Assembly (NCBI GenBank): GCA_017450545.1
Contig: JAFSTL010000109.1
Span: 1-7,322 of the forward strand
DNA from: Alphaproteobacteria bacterium
GTDB lineage: Bacteria; Pseudomonadota; Alphaproteobacteria; RUG11792
Direction: 5' to 3'
Length of the DNA stretch: 7,322 nucleotides
Below, one piece after another: positions 1-6,343 of this stretch; the stretch's first letter is position 1, and every line of letters starts with the position of its first letter. Made by a program: the position numbers and the translations under genes. The notes beneath the pieces were generated by a model. It saw only the letters and a list, made by a program, of their open reading frames with translations. It made no database searches and had not been told where the DNA came from.

Positions 1-2
1 AG

Positions 3-911
3 GCTGATTATGATGAAAACAAAATTGAAGACGATATAAATGAAGTGAAAGATAATTTGAAGAAAACGTATAAAGGAGCAGTGGATGTCGGAAAAATAGA
101 GGATGCAGCGAGAGATATAAGAACGTATTTTAATGTTCTTAATTTGAATGAATACTGTTATACGGCGCGTTCGGCGCGAAAACTATACAAAAAGCTGGAT
201 GAAAAAGTGCAAAACAAAAAGAATGACTATAAATGTTTCTCTGAGCAAGATGTCGCTTGGAAATTGCTTGGTCATAAGTTTGGCGCTTCAAGCCTAAGAT
301 ATAATTGCGGGAATTATTCTCATGAACTTGATGTAAAATATGCAACAAAGGGAAATGGTAAGTACAATTATACCATACTAAAAGATGGAAAAAGTCTAAA
401 AAATAAATTTAAACGACTTGTAAGCCGATTGATATATGACATAAAAGGAATGGAGGTGGATGGTGATACTCAAGAAAACATGGTGGAAGCAATGATTGGA
501 GAGAAAAGATACGAAAACATATCTGCATTAGTTAAGCAAAAAGAAATTATGAAGGATCTTAACCATCAAATAAACAAAATACGGCTAAAAGCAGAAGCAG
601 ATGAAGAAATAACAGAGAATGAGTTGAAGTTAAGCAAAGTGAATGATATGATAAATCAAATACCAATTGGACAAGTGCCTGTATGCGGAATACCCGATAC
701 GAAGGATGCAAACGGAAATTCAACAGAAAAAGAAGAGTATTGGGCGATGACCAAGATCTTAAACGAAAAGGCAAAGGAGATGTATAAGGATTTAGACTTG
801 AAATTTGAGGACGAGGACGACGATGATGTTGAAGCAGATGATATAGAGGATGCAGTAAAGAACCTCATAGGCAAAATAAAAAAGGTCGATAAGAAAGGGA
901 AAGAGATGTGA
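3..911 (+). CDS. C-terminal part of a paralogous secreted-effector-like protein (5' end outside window)
   Basis: The reading frame is open from the window edge, so the gene starts upstream. A GTG at position 45 is in frame, but the codons before it also align with relatives, so I do not take it as the start. Visible residues resemble the middle of the deubiquitinase at 4512-6164: IEDAARDIRTYFNVLNLNEY here against IDNAVSDIQTYATDLNLYDY there, preceded in both by a 'VxDxLKxxYK'-like stretch. The N-terminal secretion signal and the YSPENWNAVV block are therefore expected upstream. The remainder is family-specific: a basic region (numbering from position 45, about residues 95-135), a lysine/glutamate-rich probable coiled coil (about 150-205), then an acidic tract with a DEDDDD core and a lysine-rich end. 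No catalytic motif is visible. Only 35 bp separate it from the aminotransferase, so they may be co-transcribed. Function unknown; family membership is inferred from alignment by eye. Confidence 0.75.
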   Translation, partial: ADYDENKIEDDINEVKDNLKKTYKGAVDVGKIEDAARDIRTYFNVLNLNEYCYTARSARKLYKKLDEKVQNKKNDYKCFSEQDVAWKLLGHKFGASSLRYNCGNYSHELDVKYATKGNGKYNYTILKDGKSLKNKFKRLVSRLIYDIKGMEVDGDTQENMVEAMIGEKRYENISALVKQKEIMKDLNHQINKIRLKAEADEEITENELKLSKVNDMINQIPIGQVPVCGIPDTKDANGNSTEKEEYWAMTKILNEKAKEMYKDLDLKFEDEDDDDVEADDIEDAVKNLIGKIKKVDKKGKEM

Positions 912-920
912 TATAAAATA

Positions 921-944
921 AGCGAGAGAGAGCGAGAGACGAGC
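921..944 (+). repeat. imperfect tandem GA-rich decamers before the aminotransferase start
   Basis: AGCGAGAGAG is followed directly by AGCGAGAGAC and then GAGC, ending two bases before the ATG at 947. The all-purine-like tract gives several overlapping GAG/GAGAG stretches that could act as a loose ribosome binding site. No cleaner Shine-Dalgarno is present. A functional role is inference. Confidence 0.4.
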
Positions 945-946
945 AA

Positions 947-2059
947 ATGAAGCACATAAAATTATCCTCGGCATATTTCGGGAATGAGGAAGCTGAAGCT
1001 GTATCAACTGTCTTGAAGACCCAAGTGGTCAATATGGGAACCGAAGTCAACATGTTCGAGGAGGAATTACATAAATTTTTCGGGCGAACTGATGCGTATG
1101 TCACTTGTGTTCATTCGGGCACTGCGGCTTTGCAATTATCCATTCAGGCTTGCGATATAAAAGCTGAAGATGAAGTTTTGGCGCCGACATTCACATTTGT
1201 TTCAACTTTCCAAGCGGTTAAAGCAAATGGGGCAAACCCTATACCGTGCGATGTTTCTACACAAGATGGCTTTATAGATTTAAACGATGCAAAAAAAAGA
1301 ATTACACCAAAGACGAAAGCGATAATACCTGTCTTATTCGCAGGGTGTTCTGAAAAAATAGGTGAAGTGTATAAATTTGCTGCTGACAATAACCTTAAAG
1401 TTATTGAGGATGCAGCGCATTGTTTTGGGGATGAACAAATAGCAAAACGAAATGGGATTTTGTGCTTCAGTTTTGATCCAATAAAAAATATTTCTTGCGG
1501 AGATGGGGGCTGTGTTTTAACATCGCAAAAAGATATTGCGGAGCGACTGAAAGATATGCGATTACTCGGCGTTATTGGCGATACGGAGCGTCGATTTCAA
1601 GGAAAGAGAAGCTGGAATTCCGACGTGAAGGAGTTGGGATGGCGTCTTCATATGAACAATATATCCGCAGCAATCGGACGCGCTCAATTGGCGAAGTTCC
1701 CGGAAATCAGGCGCTTAAGGCAACGTAATGCGCAGATGTATCTTGATAAATTGGCGGATGTTTCTGAAATTCAGCTCTTTCCAATAAATGCGAAAACAGC
1801 TGTGCCACATATCTTCCCCATAATTGTCAAAAATGGTCATAGAGATGAATTGCAGAAGTACCTCGCAGATGCAGGAATTGAAACTGGCGTGCAATATAAG
1901 CCAAATCATTTGCTAAGTTATTTTAATATGGGATACGCTCTTCCGAATGCAGAGAAACTATACTCAGAGATATTATCATTACCAGTTCACCCATTGGTCT
2001 CAGCGGAAGATATTGAATATATAACTGAAAAAATCAAAGCGTTTTGCTCGCATGCTTGA
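947..2059 (+). CDS. DegT/DnrJ/EryC1/StrS-family PLP-dependent sugar aminotransferase
   Basis: Full-length at 370 residues, normal for this fold-type-I family, which usually transfers an amino group from glutamate to a nucleotide-linked keto-sugar for surface polysaccharide or glycan synthesis. Expected landmarks are in order: HSGTAAL (about 56-62) for cofactor phosphate binding, APTFTFVST (79-87), VIEDAAHCFG (152-161) with Asp155 to pair with the pyridine nitrogen, SFDPIKN (175-181) with Lys180 as the Schiff-base lysine, then GDGGCVLT. The stretch ELGWRLHMNNISAAIGRAQL matches the usual 'GYNxRMxxIQAAIGxAQL' region. The loop VLFAGCSEKI replaces the common HLYGxPxDM type, so the substrate may differ from well-studied members. 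The next gene begins 12 bp downstream, implying co-transcription. The cytoplasmic enzyme assignment is firm at family level; the exact sugar is unknown. Confidence 0.93.
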   Translation: MKHIKLSSAYFGNEEAEAVSTVLKTQVVNMGTEVNMFEEELHKFFGRTDAYVTCVHSGTAALQLSIQACDIKAEDEVLAPTFTFVSTFQAVKANGANPIPCDVSTQDGFIDLNDAKKRITPKTKAIIPVLFAGCSEKIGEVYKFAADNNLKVIEDAAHCFGDEQIAKRNGILCFSFDPIKNISCGDGGCVLTSQKDIAERLKDMRLLGVIGDTERRFQGKRSWNSDVKELGWRLHMNNISAAIGRAQLAKFPEIRRLRQRNAQMYLDKLADVSEIQLFPINAKTAVPHIFPIIVKNGHRDELQKYLADAGIETGVQYKPNHLLSYFNMGYALPNAEKLYSEILSLPVHPLVSAEDIEYITEKIKAFCSHA

Positions 2060-2071
2060 GAACTGAAGACG

Positions 2072-2983
2072 ATGTTTTCACAACTGATACAGAGCGTATG
2101 CGACATGCGAAGTGACTACGCGCAAGAACTTGATATAATCGAACAGAGAATTGCGGATTTTCTGGATACGAACAATGTTCTACGACAATTGATGCCATTT
2201 GCCGTTAAAAAGGGCAAGCGTATTCGATCTATTCTGTATCTCATGAATTGGAATAAAAATGCGTTAGTAGATGCAGAGATTAAGTATAAAACAATAGCTC
2301 TTATCGAACTTATTCATTTTGGTTCGATTTTGCACGACGATGTTGTTGATAACAATATGGTCAGACGCAACCGCAACTCTGTTGCTAAAGAGTTCGGTTT
2401 CAGGAAGAGTATTATTTGGGGTGATTTATTGCTTGTGTACTCCATAAATGAATTATTAAAATTGCACTCAAATGATACATATATCAAGAATTATATCACA
2501 GAACAATGTTGCGCAACTGCATTGGGAGCTGCGCTTGAACGTGACTTGAACATACAGTCGACGATTCAGGACTGCATAAATATTATGTCGTTAAAAACAG
2601 CGTCATTGTTCAAAGTGGTGTTCGTCTTGAGTTCGCAGCTCTCTCATAGTTCTTCTCAATCAGATTTTGCATATTTAGGGAATTGTTTTGGCTTATTGTT
2701 CCAGTTTCAAAACGATTTAGATAACTTTTCTCTGTCGGATTTTCGCGCTTCTGAAGACTTTATGCAAAAAAACATCACTTTGCCGATTATCTTATTAAAA
2801 GAGTTCCTAAATTTCGATTTATCTAAATTTTGTTTGTCAACTCAAAAGATTTACCTGGAAATACAGCATCTCCTGCAGACGCCTGAATTTAAATCAGGCG
2901 CCCAAAAGATTTTTTCTGAGTCTACCCTTGCTGTTGAGGATTTTTTATATGCTTCACATCCCACTTTTTCTTTTCGCTGTTAA
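2072..2983 (+). CDS. trans-polyprenyl diphosphate synthase family protein (IspA/IspB-like) with altered second Asp motif
   Basis: A 303-residue all-alpha prenyltransferase homologue. Such enzymes condense isopentenyl diphosphate onto an allylic diphosphate to make quinone side chains or lipid carriers. Seen in order: KKGKRIRS (46-53), first aspartate-rich motif HDDVVDNN with paired arginines RR (88-99), WGDLLL (116-121), SLKTASLF (173-180), and KNITLPII (233-240), the usual lysine-containing flap before TLP. The second aspartate-rich motif, normally FQxxDDxLD, reads FQFQNDLDNF (210-219), so the aspartate pattern is shifted and partly replaced by asparagine. The protein may be active with changed metal binding, may need a partner subunit, or may be degenerate. 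The start is the ATG 12 bp after the aminotransferase stop, preceded by GAAG. The last 20 codons or so lie over the 3' end of the opposing protease gene. Confidence 0.88.
   Translation: MFSQLIQSVCDMRSDYAQELDIIEQRIADFLDTNNVLRQLMPFAVKKGKRIRSILYLMNWNKNALVDAEIKYKTIALIELIHFGSILHDDVVDNNMVRRNRNSVAKEFGFRKSIIWGDLLLVYSINELLKLHSNDTYIKNYITEQCCATALGAALERDLNIQSTIQDCINIMSLKTASLFKVVFVLSSQLSHSSSQSDFAYLGNCFGLLFQFQNDLDNFSLSDFRASEDFMQKNITLPIILLKEFLNFDLSKFCLSTQKIYLEIQHLLQTPEFKSGAQKIFSESTLAVEDFLYASHPTFSFRC
2880..2900. repeat. GC-rich perfect hairpin near the convergent gene ends
   Basis: CGCCTGA (2880-2886) and TCAGGCG (2894-2900) form a perfect 7-bp stem with a 7-base AT loop. It lies inside the prenyl synthase coding region and about 21 bases beyond the stop codon of the opposing protease gene. 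It could therefore end or protect the protease mRNA. On the minus strand no T-run follows the stem. On the plus strand TTTTTT lies about nine bases after it, but there it would be inside a gene. Calling it a classical intrinsic terminator is not justified. Confidence 0.4.
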
Positions 2984-4418
2984 ACGTATATAGCTTAGCT
3001 TCTGCAAACTCCGGCGTATGCTTAACCGTTACTGACGAGACCTGATCATCTGTGCACATCTTCACGTATCTTATGGTAAACACCTTCTTCTTACACAAGC
3101 TCGGGATTATGTCTGCCAAATCATCCAATGAGGAGATATCTTTGCCATCAATTGACAAAATCTGTGCTCCAGTTGATATAATCCCACCGGCATTGCTATA
3201 GCAAACATCCGAAAACGGCGAGCCTGATTCGCACTCGGCGAGGTACACCCCCGTTGTTCCTTTGCCAAAGTATATCTTATATTCCAGTGGCGTTTCATAG
3301 AAAACTGCCCCGCCAAATGAAAGCATTTTCATGCTACTTTTGTTTGTTATTTCAAATGTTGGAATTTCAATCTCTTTCTTCTTTCCATTTCTATATATGA
3401 CCAAATTTATTGATTTCCCTTGCTTTTGTTGCACTATCTCATCAATTCGTTTCAACCTAGGTCCTATCAATTCACCGTCAATAGACCAAATAATGTCTCC
3501 AGCTTCTATTTGGTTTTTTTCAGCATCAAATGCGCTCAACTTCCTTGCTATATACAAAACCTTGTCCTTGTCCGGAAACTGCTTCTCGTACTCCTCAAGA
3601 ACAGATTCTGGCAAGTTGCCTGCGTTGACGAAATCCTGCACTGAACCATAATTTATTATCAATCCACAGAAATAACGATGAAACTTCCGTCCTGATTTCA
3701 GCGATTCTAAGGCAGGCGTTACATACGAAATTGGAAGAGCTGCGCCTGACACAACTTTTCCGCCATATAACAACCCAACAACTTCCCCTTTTTTGTTCAA
3801 AACAGGGGAGCCACTCGCTCCCGGCACAGTTAATCCAGAAAACTGAAATGACTGCTCAGCGATGGGTTTCAGCCAAAGGATGCTTTCAACATCAAAAACA
3901 TATCCCTTATATGTCGAAAATTCATTATTTGCAGAATTCCCCATAGAATATATCTCTGAATTTATAGTTATTTCTTCATCAGATATTTTTAAAGGCATTG
4001 CGTATTGAGGTATATCCTTCGGATTAACTGATAAAATTGCAAAGTCAAAACTCGGATCCAAATATTCTAATTTCGCCTCTAGTTTTTTGCCGTTCCCGAA
4101 CTTTACTTCGTATGAACAAACAGTTAATTCGCCAGCAACGTGCGCATTCGTTACAATTAAGCCTTTTTCTTTATCTGCAATAAACCCCGTTCCAAACCAC
4201 TGTTTGTTATACATCGCCCGGTCTAGTGCGACAGAAACCCGTATCGTGACAACTCCGCGTCTTGTCTTGTCAAACAAAGCCTGCTGATCCATTTGCGTCT
4301 CTTCGCTTTTTTCAGTCGTGTTTTTGTTTACTTCATCCACTTTTGTTCCAAAACCAGCCTCAGCTCCGACGCTTGTCAGCAACGGCAACATCAATGCAAG
4401 AGGTAAAATTTTATTCAT
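2922..4418 (-). CDS. secreted Deg/HtrA-type serine protease with two PDZ-like domains (Deg7/Nma111-like layout)
   Basis: With the start at 4418 the product is 498 residues. It begins MNKILPLALMLPLLTSVGAEA, a clear signal peptide with an A-x-A cleavage site near residue 21, so it acts in the periplasm or beyond. The trypsin-like triad is intact: His93 in TNAHVAG, Asp125 in FDFAILSV, Ser202 in GASGSPVL. A PDZ domain follows at about 285-355 (IEAGDIIWSIDGELIG), then a second PDZ-like domain at about 365-455 (ISSLDDLADIIPSL). GASGSP instead of the bacterial GNSGGP, and a C-terminal 'xVTVxxxPxFAxAxLYTF' stretch, recall from memory the eukaryotic-type Deg7/Nma111 branch rather than DegP/DegS. Alternative starts are 4433 (better Shine-Dalgarno, GGAAG) and 4451. 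The latter would precede the transcription start predicted from the promoter at 4454-4483. Likely role: quality control or processing of secreted proteins, possibly of the neighbouring effectors. Confidence 0.9.
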   Translation of the reverse strand: MNKILPLALMLPLLTSVGAEAGFGTKVDEVNKNTTEKSEETQMDQQALFDKTRRGVVTIRVSVALDRAMYNKQWFGTGFIADKEKGLIVTNAHVAGELTVCSYEVKFGNGKKLEAKLEYLDPSFDFAILSVNPKDIPQYAMPLKISDEEITINSEIYSMGNSANNEFSTYKGYVFDVESILWLKPIAEQSFQFSGLTVPGASGSPVLNKKGEVVGLLYGGKVVSGAALPISYVTPALESLKSGRKFHRYFCGLIINYGSVQDFVNAGNLPESVLEEYEKQFPDKDKVLYIARKLSAFDAEKNQIEAGDIIWSIDGELIGPRLKRIDEIVQQKQGKSINLVIYRNGKKKEIEIPTFEITNKSSMKMLSFGGAVFYETPLEYKIYFGKGTTGVYLAECESGSPFSDVCYSNAGGIISTGAQILSIDGKDISSLDDLADIIPSLCKKKVFTIRYVKMCTDDQVSSVTVKHTPEFAEAKLYTFNSEKKKWDVKHIKNPQQQG

Positions 4419-4453
4419 AAGCTCAAATTCCATTAAATCTTCCACTCTCATTC

Positions 4454-4483
4454 ATTCTACCACACCACAGCTTCCAGACGCAA
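4454..4483 (-). promoter_or_regulatory. predicted sigma70-type promoter for the serine protease gene
   Basis: Read on the minus strand, TTGCGT (4478-4483), an 18-bp spacer and TAGAAT (4454-4459) form a promoter with an extended -10 (TGTGG just upstream). The same TGTGGTAnnAT core precedes two other genes in the window. Transcription would begin near 4447, favouring the start codons at 4433 or 4418 over 4451. Prediction only. Confidence 0.5.
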
Positions 4484-4511
4484 ACTGTGTCGTTATCATT
4501 GTCTCTATACA

Positions 4512-6164
4512 TCATAGTATTCGTTCATAGAAAATAAGTTGATCTGCGTCAGTTGGTGTGATAGAAAGTATTTTGTGGAGAGATTTTTTGTCTAGATCGT
4601 CAACGCTATACCAGCCTTTATCCGCCAGATTTATTTCAGCTTTAAAGTGATTGCTTCCCACTTTTCGTGCAACACCGATAAGCTGGTATTTATACTTCTC
4701 ACTACCCACCATCAGATTTAATACATCCGGACGTGTAGGTTTATATTCCCCCTGATCGTGATTGAACGCTAACAGCATTGAAGGTGTGCCTATTTCATAT
4801 TTGACAATCTGTCGTACATTACTTTTGCATAGGTTGCAGTCAGTAAATTTGTGCTCCATATACATGTTCTTATAGGATTCTTCTAGAGTATTAGCTGTTA
4901 CAAATATTGGGTTTTTATACTTGTTCGTTCTCAATTTGCATCCCGCTTCACAAGCTTTATTTACTTCTTGCACTGTCAATATATACGGTTTTATATCTAG
5001 AGCATTAACTTGCGCTTCGGCATCTAATGCTTTTATTATTGCACTATAGCTATCATTCATTGTTTGACGTTCACCACCATTGATACATTCAATGAGGCTT
5101 GGACTCAATATGTATTTGCCGTAGATGGGGGTAGCTACTTTGTACATCGCCCCAATCAATCCCTTCAGGTGGGTGCCATATTTTGTCATATTACCAGAGC
5201 GAATATCGTTGAATATTTGTTGTATCCAGTAGCTAGGCATTGTGTTATCGTGTGATTGTTTTTGCAGGTCATTTATAACTTTATGGAACGTCTTTGAGTT
5301 ATATAAATTCAGCATCACTGAGTTAAACCAGCATTTATTTGCAGATATATCAACGCCATTTTCGTTACGTAGATTCGGTATCTCGTCGCCGGCAAAATTC
5401 GGCAAAGCATGTATTTCTGATACACTTTTCGGAACTGTATGTGTTACAAAACTGGCGGTATTTGGCTCGTTGTGCTCTGCAATGTATTCGCCGACTTCTC
5501 CCTTTATTATGGTCAATGTAATATTGCATTGTTTTAAACGTACCCAGGCATTTTTGTAACTGCAATTAAAACTTCTCGTTATTTCATAGTATTTGTTGTC
5601 TTTCTGATTTGTCTTTATTTCGTTTATATAATCATACAGATTTAAATCCGTTGCATACGTCTGTATATCGCTCACAGCATTATCTATTTCTCCGTCATAC
5701 TCGTTTTTGTAGTACGTTTTCAGTTTATCCCCGACAGCCTCAACGCCTTTATCTGACAAAGCTGTAGCTTTATATATAGCAAAATATAAATAATTCCACA
5801 ATACAACTGCATTCCAATTCTCTGGAGAATACCCCGTATGGTCCTTTGCTTCAAATGTTACTATTTTCCCAACATTACTAAATTCCGCCTTTTTCTGCAT
5901 ACAATCCGCAATCGCCTGGGGTATTACTTTGTATATCGAGTCCTCGTATATTTTGTCATTATACCATTTGTCTTTGCGCAGACTTTTGTCATAATATCCA
6001 GCATTAGCTCTCCAACCAGCTTCATACACAAAGTGTTGAAACTTCTCGGCATTGTCGATAATCGTCTTCGCATAACAACACTGTATAAACGCAAATATTA
6101 CTGCAATACACCGCAAATATATCCCCCCACTCGAATACTTAGTTTTACTTAAGTTGAACTTCAT
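4512..6164 (-). CDS. predicted secreted USP-type (peptidase C19) deubiquitinase with paralogous N-terminal module
   Basis: 550 residues. The N-terminus has a signal peptide: a basic, Ser/Lys-rich start, hydrophobic CIAVIFAFIQCC, probable cut after Ala32. Residues 40-185 are a module shared with the gene at 6344 (VIPQAIADC at 80-88, YSPENWNAVVLWNYL at 112-126). Residues about 265-550 fit a ubiquitin-specific protease: Cys box NKCWFNSVMLNLYNS with Cys278, a weaker 'QTMNDSYSAIIKALD' at the position of the usual QQDAxEFLxxLLD segment, cysteines 405/409 and 443/446 (CxxC) placed as a zinc ribbon, then a 'KxxIGTPSMLLAF' strand, and a C-terminal box YQLIGVARKVGSNHF (His506) followed by GWYSVDD (Asp522). 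All three catalytic residues are in the expected order. It would cleave ubiquitin or a ubiquitin-like protein in a host cell. An AAGGAG nine bases upstream supports the start. The protease gene follows on the same strand. Confidence 0.82.
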   Translation of the reverse strand: MKFNLSKTKYSSGGIYLRCIAVIFAFIQCCYAKTIIDNAEKFQHFVYEAGWRANAGYYDKSLRKDKWYNDKIYEDSIYKVIPQAIADCMQKKAEFSNVGKIVTFEAKDHTGYSPENWNAVVLWNYLYFAIYKATALSDKGVEAVGDKLKTYYKNEYDGEIDNAVSDIQTYATDLNLYDYINEIKTNQKDNKYYEITRSFNCSYKNAWVRLKQCNITLTIIKGEVGEYIAEHNEPNTASFVTHTVPKSVSEIHALPNFAGDEIPNLRNENGVDISANKCWFNSVMLNLYNSKTFHKVINDLQKQSHDNTMPSYWIQQIFNDIRSGNMTKYGTHLKGLIGAMYKVATPIYGKYILSPSLIECINGGERQTMNDSYSAIIKALDAEAQVNALDIKPYILTVQEVNKACEAGCKLRTNKYKNPIFVTANTLEESYKNMYMEHKFTDCNLCKSNVRQIVKYEIGTPSMLLAFNHDQGEYKPTRPDVLNLMVGSEKYKYQLIGVARKVGSNHFKAEINLADKGWYSVDDLDKKSLHKILSITPTDADQLIFYERIL

Positions 6165-6173
6165 TTTTCTTTA

Positions 6174-6179
6174 CTCCTT
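6174..6179 (-). promoter_or_regulatory. strong ribosome binding site of the deubiquitinase gene
   Basis: On the minus strand AAGGAG lies nine bases before the ATG at 6164. It is the best Shine-Dalgarno in the window and fixes that start codon, which also gives the signal peptide. Confidence 0.75.
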
Positions 6180-6207
6180 CTTTAATGAAATTCTTCATCC
6201 TATTTCC

Positions 6208-6236
6208 ATAGTACCACAGCTTGTACAAACATGCAA
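6208..6236 (-). promoter_or_regulatory. predicted promoter of the deubiquitinase gene
   Basis: On the minus strand TTGCAT (6231-6236), a 17-bp spacer and TACTAT (6208-6213), with TGTGG directly before the -10 hexamer. The resulting leader of about 37 bases holds the AAGGAG site. The match to consensus is moderate, but spacing and shared sequence with the other two promoters strengthen it. Confidence 0.5.
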
Positions 6237-6261
6237 GGAATATTTTTGTAAAAAAGTATGC

Positions 6262-6276
6262 CAGAATATTATTCTG
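6262..6276. promoter_or_regulatory. interrupted palindrome between divergent promoters, possible operator
   Basis: CAGAAT and ATTCTG are perfect inverted arms separated by ATT. The site sits between the two divergent promoters and ends four bases before the rightward -35 box, a typical position for a dimeric regulator. Short AT-rich palindromes also arise by chance in such DNA, so this is a weak call. Confidence 0.3.
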
Positions 6277-6280
6277 TCAC

Positions 6281-6309
6281 TTGACATTAGAAATAATATG
6301 TGGTAACAT
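6281..6309 (+). promoter_or_regulatory. predicted strong sigma70-type promoter of the right-edge gene
   Basis: A perfect TTGACA (6281-6286), a 17-bp spacer and TAACAT (6304-6309) with an extended -10 (TGTGG at 6299-6303). It is the best consensus promoter seen here and would start transcription near 6316. An ACATA-CGA-TATGT inverted repeat (6306-6318) overlaps the start point and might be an operator. Confidence 0.6.
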
Positions 6310-6343
6310 ACGATATGTAGGGGTTATGAGTGTTGTGTATGTT

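Noticed and set aside
656..1104. Minus-strand Ser/Phe-rich open frames across the left-edge gene and the aminotransferase start.
   Set aside because: Low-complexity products made by reading the complement of Lys/Glu/Asp-rich codons, and they overlap real genes.
2880..2915. Hairpin plus TTTTTT as a rho-independent terminator for the plus-strand genes.
   Set aside because: The T-run is about nine bases from the stem and both lie inside the prenyl synthase coding region, about 70-100 bases before its stop.
4434..4451. ATG at 4451 as the start of the serine protease.
   Set aside because: It lies upstream of the transcription start predicted from the extended -10 at 4454-4459, has no good Shine-Dalgarno, and adds an acidic stretch before a good signal peptide.
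5242..5559. Plus-strand open frame of 105 codons opposite the deubiquitinase, and similar frames opposite the protease (3331-3651) and in the aminotransferase gene (1495-1728).
   Set aside because: No recognisable motifs, no ribosome binding sites that I could see, and each overlaps a gene with clear family motifs in another frame.
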